Source of the DNA: Flavobacteriales bacterium UBA7382
Lineage (GTDB): Bacteria > Bacteroidota > Bacteroidia > Flavobacteriales_D > Sanyastnellaceae
Direction of reading: 5' to 3'
Assembly: GCA_002469765.1 (NCBI GenBank)
Contig: DKNS01000111.1
Span: forward strand, 494-5,671
DNA: 5,178 nucleotides
A program made the translations under genes and the position numbers. Shown here one piece after another: positions 1-5,178 of this stretch (positions are counted from its first letter, which is position 1; each line of letters begins with the position of its first letter). The notes below the pieces were generated by a model. The model was not told the origin of the DNA. It was given only the letters and a program-made list of their open reading frames with translations, and did not search any database.

Positions 1-1310
1 GGCCTCTTTTTATTTTGGTCGGTGTAGATCGGCCCCATCAAGTCCATGCTGATTCGCTTTACGAAGCCTTTGTATCCTGTGAGCATTCCGGCGTGGTGAA
101 ATTCAGCCACCGCCAACTCAGATTCTTCTGGGGTGAAGTAAGCCCTGGCCGCTTGGTACCAGATGTTCAGCGCCCGTGTCTCCATGGTGTGGAATGTGGT
201 CCATTTCAAGGCCTTGAACGAGCGCTTGGCCGTGACAAAATCACCCAGCAACATGGCGTTCCACATTATACGCAAGTCAATCACGCGGTCAATGCGTTCG
301 TCGCGGGAGTAAAGGTCTTGATTGGCTCGGAACCGTTCGATGTTCTCTTTGCAGGCTTGGACGATTTCCATGTCTCTCGCAAGGGCGGCCCAGTCGGTCA
401 GGTTGAATGCGAAGTAGCAGTTTTGGTGGCACCATTGAGGCCAGACCAGCACATCCTCGCGCAGCCCCTGCAAGCAAAGTTGTCTTATACGCTCTTTCTC
501 CTTTTTGGGCGTGGTCATTTCCACATGCATGAGCAGCGTGATGCCGAGTTGGCGCGCTTGCACTAGAGGGTGGATGGAGGGAGACAATTCGTGGATGCTC
601 GAGAGGTATGGGACGATTTGCGACCACGGCTTCCCTCTGGCCACCAAGCCCGAGGCAATGACGCCCCGTCCGAATAGCTTTTGCTCCTTGGTGTCGGCAA
701 TCGCTAGGTATTCTTCCATCATATGATGCCCAAAAGAACTCATGAAGTCAAGGGGAGTGAACTGTTCCACCACAAACCGATGGATGTGCGGGTGTTTTTT
801 GAACTCCCCCCACAGCTCCATGTTGAAGGTGTCTCTCCGGTACAATTCAAACCACGAATCCTTGAATGTGTTGAATTGTTTGGCACTCAGGCGGAAGTGG
901 TCAGGGTTGGCATGGTCCCTCAGGAACTGATGCATCTCGTCTTTCATGGCCCCGTCCGACTTGGAGTAGGCGTGTTCATGCATCTGGACTTGGGGGCGCG
1001 CAAGAGGATATGGTGACACTGAGGTCCTAGCTGGCGTAGTGGATGTCCTGTCGTTTTGTGCCCAAGCGTCGAACGACATGTGACCACAAAATCTCGCCAT
1101 GGTGTTCAGCGTCGTCTTAGAGAATTTCCCTTGGTTGGCCACCAGTCCAAAAAACCGCCGAAGCGTGGACACCGAAACAGGGTATCTGCTGTCAAACGTA
1201 CTGAGTTGGTCGCTGAGCACCTTGCAGTCCTTGGTGCAGGTGATGTCCATGCCGCAGGCCTGTCCTACGTTCTGGGCGAGTCGGTGAAGCTGGTCTGCGT
1301 TGGGGGCCAT
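1..1310 (-). CDS. Uncharacterised protein with N-terminal HTH-like module and helical C-terminal region (3' end cut by window edge)
   Basis: I do not recognise a named gene. The minus frame from the ATG at 1310-1308 stays open for 436 codons and leaves the window without a stop. The start is well fixed: an in-frame TGA lies a few codons upstream with no start codon between, and the preceding gene's stop ends one base before. Residues about 8-84 form a compact module with DCKVLSDQL (29-36), STLRRFFGL (48-56) and a TTLNTMARFCGHMSFDAW-like end (66-83). This pattern recurs at the N-terminus of Bacteroidota hypothetical proteins and resembles a helix-turn-helix fold, so DNA binding is a guess. A Ser/Thr/Pro-rich linker follows (about 88-106). 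The remainder (about 120-436) is rich in Leu, Ala, Trp and charged residues and looks all-helical, possibly a TPR-like solenoid. No signal peptide or membrane segment is visible, so it is probably cytoplasmic. It is very likely cotranscribed with the lipoprotein gene. Existence of the gene is strong; its function is unknown. Confidence 0.82.
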   Translation of the reverse strand, partial: MAPNADQLHRLAQNVGQACGMDITCTKDCKVLSDQLSTFDSRYPVSVSTLRRFFGLVANQGKFSKTTLNTMARFCGHMSFDAWAQNDRTSTTPARTSVSPYPLARPQVQMHEHAYSKSDGAMKDEMHQFLRDHANPDHFRLSAKQFNTFKDSWFELYRRDTFNMELWGEFKKHPHIHRFVVEQFTPLDFMSSFGHHMMEEYLAIADTKEQKLFGRGVIASGLVARGKPWSQIVPYLSSIHELSPSIHPLVQARQLGITLLMHVEMTTPKKEKERIRQLCLQGLREDVLVWPQWCHQNCYFAFNLTDWAALARDMEIVQACKENIERFRANQDLYSRDERIDRVIDLRIMWNAMLLGDFVTAKRSFKALKWTTFHTMETRALNIWYQAARAYFTPEESELAVAEFHHAGMLTGYKGFVKRISMDLMGPIYTDQNKKR

Positions 1311-1311
1311 G

Positions 1312-2340
1312 TCACTGCAATGGCCAATCCATGCGCGTCATCCGCTTGGCACCGGCCAACCACAAGGTACGGCCGTCAGTTGAAAAGCGGGCGACGTAGT
1401 GGCTGCTGTCCGAGCGATGCTTCCAAGAACGCCCGCCGTCAAGGCTCACGTCCAATCCCTGGAACCCAGTTGCCACCAAGGCACCAACTTGGGTGGGATG
1501 GTGCACAATGCTCGAGCGGTACCCTGGGCCTTCTCCCTCCGCAAGGGTTTCCCACGTCGTGCCACCATCTGTCGTGACAGCCAGGTTGCCTTGGTTGTCC
1601 TCAGGGATTTCCCAGTTACCACCCATGATCCATCCGTGTTGGGCGTTCCGAAATGTCGCAGAGAACACGCCCGTCATGCTTGATCCCTGCCCGACGGGCA
1701 GATTGATGGAGGACCAAGACGCGCCTGCGTTTACTGACCTAAGGCATCGGGACGTTCGGCCGCCCGTGAAGATCCACACGGTGTCGCCGTGGCAGGCGAT
1801 GTTGCCGTTGGATGCTGCGAACGCCGCCTCACCTTCGAATGGAGGAGGAAGGGCGTTGCAAGGCGTTCGTTCCCAATGTTCGCCGCCGTCATGGGTGGTC
1901 AACAACGTGAAGCAACCTTCGGCATTGTCTCCAAACACCAACGCGCGATCTGCATCGAGCCATGCCATGGCGTCCAAGAACATGTCGCTGTCCTCGCTGT
2001 GGTAAACCCACTCAGGTTCCAAGGAGCTCGTCGGGCTTCTGGCGATCCAGGCCGGCGAGGCAATCCCCACAGCATGCCAGTGGTTTTTCGAGTGACCTGA
2101 CGCCCTGAAGGATGGAAAGGTGCTGTCGGGGGCCATCCATTGGGTCATGTCCCAGGTTGCACCTCCGTCTAGCGATTGTCCCACCCATCCATTTGAGCCT
2201 GCGAAGCGGATGTGTTGCTGCCCCAGGACGTCGAAAGATCGAACAGAGCAAGGCAGCTCGACATGAAGAATGGAGGGGGAAGAGGATGGGCAACCTGACC
2301 ATGTGGAGGCCACCCCAAGAAAAAGAAGGAAGGTGCGCAT
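1312..2340 (-). CDS. BNR/Asp-box repeat (YCF48-like) beta-propeller lipoprotein, Bacteroidota 'oxidoreductase-like' family
   Basis: A 342-residue protein that should fold as a beta-propeller. Five Asp-box motifs (S/T-x-D-x-G-x-x-W) are visible: SLDGGATW (56-63), THDGGEHW (149-156), a degenerate SVNAGASW with Asn for Asp (202-209), TTDGGTTW (256-263) and SLDGGRSW (299-306). Segments FGDNAEGCF (136-144), GEAAFAASNGNI (170-181) and FTGGRTSR (191-198) match what I recall of a Bacteroidota family of about 340-360 residues, often annotated 'oxidoreductase' or 'YCF48-related' without biochemical support. No redox cofactor motif is seen. I start at the ATG at 2340 because it begins a signal peptide (MRTFLLFLGVASTWSGC) ending in a relaxed lipobox with Cys17 as the likely lipidated residue. 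An in-frame ATG at 2379 would add 13 residues in front of the signal and is less likely. The protein probably sits in the periplasm or outer membrane; its ligand is unknown. It is the first gene of a pair, and its TGA is followed by one base and then the next ATG. Confidence 0.9.
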   Translation of the reverse strand: MRTFLLFLGVASTWSGCPSSSPSILHVELPCSVRSFDVLGQQHIRFAGSNGWVGQSLDGGATWDMTQWMAPDSTFPSFRASGHSKNHWHAVGIASPAWIARSPTSSLEPEWVYHSEDSDMFLDAMAWLDADRALVFGDNAEGCFTLLTTHDGGEHWERTPCNALPPPFEGEAAFAASNGNIACHGDTVWIFTGGRTSRCLRSVNAGASWSSINLPVGQGSSMTGVFSATFRNAQHGWIMGGNWEIPEDNQGNLAVTTDGGTTWETLAEGEGPGYRSSIVHHPTQVGALVATGFQGLDVSLDGGRSWKHRSDSSHYVARFSTDGRTLWLAGAKRMTRMDWPLQ

Positions 2341-2432
2341 GATGCGAGTGTGAAAGACTTGGTGCAAGGTCGTGGACAAGTTCCAAGTGAAATTGGGTGG
2401 TGCTCAGGTGAGAATGAAAAACCTTGAGCTTT
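2341..2432. promoter_or_regulatory. Divergent intergenic region, presumed promoters of the lipoprotein pair and the TonB-dependent receptor
   Basis: These 92 bases separate two divergent starts, so the promoters of both transcription units should lie here or just inside the genes. I see no convincing copy of the Bacteroidota -7/-33 consensus (TAnnTTTG / TTTG) on either strand. Small repeats are present: ACTTGG (2357-2362) is inverted as CCAAGT (2383-2388), CCAA/TTGG (2383-2386 and 2393-2396) flank a GTGAAA, and GTGAAA occurs at 2350-2355 and 2387-2392. These could be operator half-sites but are short enough to be chance. The run of A residues at 2417-2421, just before the receptor start, is compatible with SD-independent initiation. 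The role as a promoter region is inferred from gene layout only. Confidence 0.5.
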
Positions 2433-4784
2433 ATGAGTTTGTTGCGAATGTTGGTGGTCGCAATTGCGGCTTTGTTCATGAACAGTGTGTCGGGCCAAAC
2501 CAGGCCCGAGGCGGTCTGGACGGTGGTGACTTCGGAAAAGGGTTTCGCGTTGCCTTTGCCAGGCGCGACTGTCAGTTGGTCATGCACTGGGGAGGTGGAG
2601 CACGCGCTCACAGACGTTCAGGGCCGCTTCTCACGTCCAACAAAGTCTGTGGATTGCGACGGATCCTGCACGGTGACTTTTCGATTTGTGGGGTTTGACT
2701 CTCAAACACTCGACTGCGAGGCATTCGCTGCTGACCAGGATGTGAAGGTGGTCATGTTGCCCAACACCGAAGCCTTGTCTGAGGCTGTGGTCACGGCGAG
2801 CATCCGTGGGTCCACCATTGCGAAGGAGACGGTCCCGGTGTCTGTGTTGAAACCATATTTGGTCAAAAGTGCAAACGTCCTCGACCTGAAAGGGTTGGTG
2901 GCCAAGACCCCGGGTGTGTCTATCCTGGACGGTCAGGTCAGCATTCGCGGCGGCAGTGGGTACAGTTACGGTGTGGGGAGCCGTGTTCAGATGTTGCTTG
3001 ATGGCCTGCCTTTGTTGAGTGGGGATTTGGGGGAGATTTGGTGGTCTTACCTTCCGATGGAGCACGTTGACCAGGTGGAAGTGGTGAAATCCTCGGCCTC
3101 GGCGATGTACGGCTCTGGAGCCTCCAATGGGGTTATCCACATGCGAACCGCATGGCCTGGAGATACGTCGGAGACCCGGGTGTCGGTGTTCAACGGCGTT
3201 TATCAAGCCCCGGATTCTGCCAACTGGCGCTGGTGGCGTGACAGTTATACGCCGGTGTCCAACGGCATGGATGTGTCTCACCGTCAAGGGTTTGGGAAGG
3301 TGGACTTGGTGGCGGGCGGGAGCGTGTTCTCCGACAAGACCTATTTGTCTGTGGGCCACGAGCAGCGTTTGCGTGGACATGTAAAAGCCCGATGGAGGCC
3401 GTCTTCATCGTGGCAAATCGGTGGGGCTGTTCAGGCGCAGTACCAGCAAATGGGGCGGTTCATTTTGTGGGAAGATTTTTCCACAAGCGCCTACCTCCCC
3501 ATGGAGGGGACGTCCAGCGAAGATCGGTGGCTCAATTGGCATGCCGATGCATGGGCTTCATGCACGCCTGAAGAGGGAGGCAGCCATCACCTCCAAACCA
3601 GAGTGTACCAAACCTCTCGGTATGGCTCTGGGCCGGAGCCTTCCATGACCAGCACGTTGTCCATGCTTCAGTACCGCCACGTCAGGCAGGTGGGAGAGCA
3701 TGGTCTCGCACAGGTTGGGGCGTTCGCTTCTGCTCAGAATTCTTTTTCCAGCTTGTACCCAGACATTGAGTTGCTGACATTCAACCCTGCCGTGTTTGCC
3801 CAAGTGGATTGGGAACGGAACCTCTGGAAGTGGACAGCTGGGGTTCGAGCAGAGTCGAATGAAAATCCTGGATTCTATTCTGAATCTTCGGGTCCGATAT
3901 TCCGATTTGGTTTGAACCGCGGGCTTGGGGCGCGGACGCGAGTCAGGTTGTCCTACGGTGAGTCCCTTCGCTTTGCCTCGATCGCGGAGCGTTATGTGGA
4001 GGGCACGTTGACCGACGGCATCAACATCCAAGGGAACGTCGACTTGCAGAACGAATCGGGAAACAACTGGGAAGTGGGAGTGGTCCACGAAGTCAAATCC
4101 GGCGACCAATCTTGGGTGTTCGACGCCTCGGCGTTTTTGCTCAACTACGACGAGATGATCGAGTACACCCTCCAAGCAGAGACGGATTCCGTGGGCAGCA
4201 TTGTCATTGTAGACGGTGTTCCGCAGTTCTTTTTCCAACCTTTGAACCTCGGCAGGACGAGGATTGCGGGTGTGGAGGGGTCTGTGGCTGGTCAAGGACG
4301 AATTGGGCGCTTGCCCATTCGTGTGGTCGCAGGAGGGACGTTCAATTATGCGGGGGATTTGTCCAACGACCCCGCTCAAGACAGCCTGCATGTCTTTGTA
4401 CAAAACATGGTCCAAAGCATAGGCAGCGCCCGCGACAGCCTCGTGGCTGCGGGCTCCTTGTTGAAATACCGGAACAAGGGATCACTCAAGGTCGATGTCG
4501 AATGGGACATGGGGCCGTGGACGGCAGGGATGGCCCTGAACCACGAAAGCTTCATCGATGCGGTGGATTGGTACTTCGAAGAGCTCGTCAGCGGGCTGGT
4601 CAACTACCGTGAACAATTCACCAACGGTGCCAAGCGCTGGGATGCGCGATTGACCTACACAGCGCCCAAGGGGCAACGCTTCACTTTGGTGGTGAACAAC
4701 CTAACCAATGCGGTGCTGAGCAACCGTCCAGGCATCATGGCACCGCCTCGGCACGTCATGCTTCGCTTCGACACGCGGTTTTGA
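2433..4784 (+). CDS. TonB-dependent outer-membrane receptor with N-terminal carboxypeptidase-regulatory-like domain
   Basis: A complete 783-residue outer-membrane active transporter that imports an unidentified substrate using TonB-ExbBD energy. I choose the ATG at 2433: it opens a good signal peptide (residues 1-21, hydrophobic MLVVAIAALFM core, probable cleavage SVSG|Q). A TTG at 2424 would only add three residues. Residues about 28-110 are a carboxypeptidase-regulatory-like beta-sandwich (LPGATV at 42-47, TDVQGRF at 60-66). A TonB-box-like segment ALSEAVVTAS follows at 114-123. The plug spans about 130-242 with VSIRGGSGYSYG (169-180), MLLDGLPL (187-194), VDQVEVVKSSASAMYGSGAS (212-231) and NGVIHMRTAWP (232-242). 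The barrel runs from about 245 to the terminal Phe, with the usual late NNLTNAVLSNRPG (755-767) and PPRHVMLRF (771-779). It is not SusC-sized and no SusD partner is adjacent. Similar receptors, with an NGVINxRTAYP-like plug end and an FxLW segment (here 343-346), are common in Bacteroidota with unknown ligands. Four cysteines (51, 75, 79, 95) cluster in the N-terminal domain. Confidence 0.97.
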   Translation: MSLLRMLVVAIAALFMNSVSGQTRPEAVWTVVTSEKGFALPLPGATVSWSCTGEVEHALTDVQGRFSRPTKSVDCDGSCTVTFRFVGFDSQTLDCEAFAADQDVKVVMLPNTEALSEAVVTASIRGSTIAKETVPVSVLKPYLVKSANVLDLKGLVAKTPGVSILDGQVSIRGGSGYSYGVGSRVQMLLDGLPLLSGDLGEIWWSYLPMEHVDQVEVVKSSASAMYGSGASNGVIHMRTAWPGDTSETRVSVFNGVYQAPDSANWRWWRDSYTPVSNGMDVSHRQGFGKVDLVAGGSVFSDKTYLSVGHEQRLRGHVKARWRPSSSWQIGGAVQAQYQQMGRFILWEDFSTSAYLPMEGTSSEDRWLNWHADAWASCTPEEGGSHHLQTRVYQTSRYGSGPEPSMTSTLSMLQYRHVRQVGEHGLAQVGAFASAQNSFSSLYPDIELLTFNPAVFAQVDWERNLWKWTAGVRAESNENPGFYSESSGPIFRFGLNRGLGARTRVRLSYGESLRFASIAERYVEGTLTDGINIQGNVDLQNESGNNWEVGVVHEVKSGDQSWVFDASAFLLNYDEMIEYTLQAETDSVGSIVIVDGVPQFFFQPLNLGRTRIAGVEGSVAGQGRIGRLPIRVVAGGTFNYAGDLSNDPAQDSLHVFVQNMVQSIGSARDSLVAAGSLLKYRNKGSLKVDVEWDMGPWTAGMALNHESFIDAVDWYFEELVSGLVNYREQFTNGAKRWDARLTYTAPKGQRFTLVVNNLTNAVLSNRPGIMAPPRHVMLRFDTRF

Positions 4785-4873
4785 GGACGTCGAGGTGCAA
4801 TCTTTGGGAAGAGCCATCGGTCGTGCCTCATGTGAAATGTACTTTCACGCCACTAATCTAGAATTTTGACACC
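4785..4873. other. Intergenic gap between receptor and S8 peptidase genes
   Basis: Eighty-nine bases between two same-strand genes. I find no GC-rich hairpin followed by a T-run, so no intrinsic terminator for the receptor gene can be called. The only structure that stands out is the inverted repeat at 4832-4848. The distance allows either read-through or a separate promoter for the peptidase gene; TTTG at 4803-4806 is not followed at proper spacing by a TAnnTTTG element. Confidence 0.5.
4832..4848. repeat. Perfect 6-bp inverted repeat GTGAAA-N5-TTTCAC, possible operator
   Basis: GTGAAA (4832-4837) and TTTCAC (4843-4848) are exact reverse complements around the five-base spacer TGTAC. The element ends 25 bases before the peptidase ATG, where a dyad could bind a dimeric regulator or form a weak hairpin in the 5' leader. 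The stem is AT-rich and has no following T-tract, so it is a poor terminator. It could be chance; no regulator is known from the sequence. Confidence 0.3.
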
Positions 4874-5178
4874 ATGACTTTGAAGTTGAATTGCGCTTGT
4901 TGGGCGCTTGCGTTGTCTTTCTTGGGTGCAACCAATGTGAATGCCCAAGGGCACATCCCTGGGGAATTCATCGTGATGTTCCATGACCAACAAGACGTCG
5001 AGAAATTCGCCTCTGCCTTCGGGTTGGAGTGGTCTCAAGCCCTTTCGCCGCGTGCCCACATTCATCTCCTTCGCGCTCAAGGTGAGACCACGTCTGCCCA
5101 GGATTGGTCTATGCTCCGTGAGTTGCAACAATCCTCGCTTTTGGAGGCTGTGCAGTTCAACCACGAAGTCCAAAACCG
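4874..5178 (+). CDS. Probable secreted subtilisin-like (S8) serine peptidase, N-terminal signal peptide and prodomain only (3' end cut)
   Basis: Only the first 101 codons plus a partial Arg codon (CG) lie in the window. The ATG at 4874 is the first in-frame start after a TAG at 4859-4861. Residues 1-24 are a Sec signal peptide with hydrophobic core ALALSFLGA and a probable cleavage at VNA|Q. The mature start reads HIPGEFIVMF (27-36), then a two-part alpha/beta region, LSPRAHIHLL (57-66), an LRELQQSSLLEAVQFNHEVQ stretch (81-100) and Arg. This order (a 'PGEfiV' strand, then 'V..aQ.NH.v..R' just before the catalytic domain) is what I know from the fervidolysin-like or I9-like N-terminal prodomain of Bacteroidota S8 proteases. 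The prodomain normally assists folding and keeps the enzyme inactive until export. The Asp/His/Ser triad and any type IX secretion C-terminal domain would be beyond the right edge, so the peptidase call rests on the prodomain alone. It is same-strand with the receptor, 89 bases downstream; cotranscription is uncertain. Confidence 0.72.
   Translation, partial: MTLKLNCACWALALSFLGATNVNAQGHIPGEFIVMFHDQQDVEKFASAFGLEWSQALSPRAHIHLLRAQGETTSAQDWSMLRELQQSSLLEAVQFNHEVQN

Noticed and set aside
15..566. Plus-strand open frame of 183 codons
   Set aside because: It lies entirely antisense to the long minus-strand frame (1-1310), which has better protein character and an operon-like start. The plus frame's product has no recognisable domain.
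289..627. Minus-strand open frame of 112 codons
   Set aside because: It is in another frame inside the 1-1310 gene, and its Arg/His/Pro-rich product is typical of an out-of-frame shadow.
1056..2005. Overlapping plus-strand frames (1056-1577, 1493-2005, 1789-2100)
   Set aside because: They are antisense to the lipoprotein gene and the start of the next gene. The opposite strand encodes clear Asp-box repeats, and these frames show no domain or signal.
2340..2379. Upstream ATG at 2379 for the lipoprotein
   Set aside because: It would put 13 polar residues before the hydrophobic signal core. The ATG at 2340 gives a standard-length lipoprotein signal peptide.
2012..2611. Minus-strand frame of 199 codons crossing the divergent spacer
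   Set aside because: It overlaps both the lipoprotein N-terminus and the receptor signal peptide in wrong frames, and its His/Ser/Pro-rich product looks random.
2631..3380. Minus-strand frame of 249 codons
   Set aside because: It is antisense to the receptor plug domain and very rich in His and Arg, a complement artefact of GC-rich coding sequence.
3558..4415. Minus-strand frame of 285 codons
   Set aside because: It is antisense to the receptor barrel, whose frame is continuous and clearly homologous to TonB-dependent receptors. No independent signal supports a second gene.
4800..4868. Bacteroidota-type promoter (TTTG at 4803 with a TAnnTTTG-like element at 4840 or just before 4868)
   Set aside because: The candidate -7 elements mismatch the consensus and the spacing to TTTG is too long; the one ending at 4868 is only five bases from the ATG.
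4785..4873. Intrinsic terminator after the receptor gene
   Set aside because: No GC-rich stem with a following T-run is present. The only dyad is AT-rich and lies close to the next start.
4853..5173. Minus-strand frame of 106 codons
   Set aside because: It is antisense to the signal peptide and prodomain of the S8 peptidase, which has a good start and signal sequence.

Overview
The window looks like a chromosomal segment from a Bacteroidota bacterium. I infer this from protein families, not from a marker gene. There is a TonB-dependent receptor with an N-terminal carboxypeptidase-regulatory-like domain and a plug/barrel of a type common in Flavobacteriia and Cytophagia. There is a lipoprotein built of BNR/Asp-box repeats that resembles a Bacteroidota family often mislabelled 'oxidoreductase'. 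There is the start of a secreted subtilisin-like (S8) protease. A further cytoplasmic protein has an N-terminal module that I recall mainly from Bacteroidota hypothetical proteins. By eye the GC content is above 50%, which is high for the phylum. No Shine-Dalgarno-like sequence stands out before any start, as is usual in this phylum.

Layout. On the minus strand, reading right to left from 2340, come the Asp-box lipoprotein (1312-2340) and then, after one base, a long open frame that runs off the left edge (1-1310). This second gene has no stop inside the window, so it is easily missed, and the plus-strand frames across 15-1577 are only its antisense shadows. A 92-bp divergent intergenic region (2341-2432) separates this pair from the plus-strand TonB-dependent receptor (2433-4784). 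An 89-bp gap holding a small perfect inverted repeat (4832-4848) follows. The signal peptide and N-terminal prodomain of a probable S8 peptidase (4874 to the right edge) close the window.

How the genes relate. Three of the four products are envelope or exported proteins: an outer-membrane receptor, a lipoprotein and a secreted protease. The fourth looks cytoplasmic, possibly a DNA-binding or regulatory protein, and is tightly coupled to the lipoprotein gene. The receptor and lipoprotein genes may share a bidirectional promoter region, but nothing in the sequence proves a common pathway or names the receptor's substrate. No tRNA, rRNA, CRISPR array, insertion sequence or phage-like element was seen. 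The region reads mostly as ordinary Bacteroidota envelope genes. The least-described part is the lipoprotein plus putative DNA-binding protein pair.
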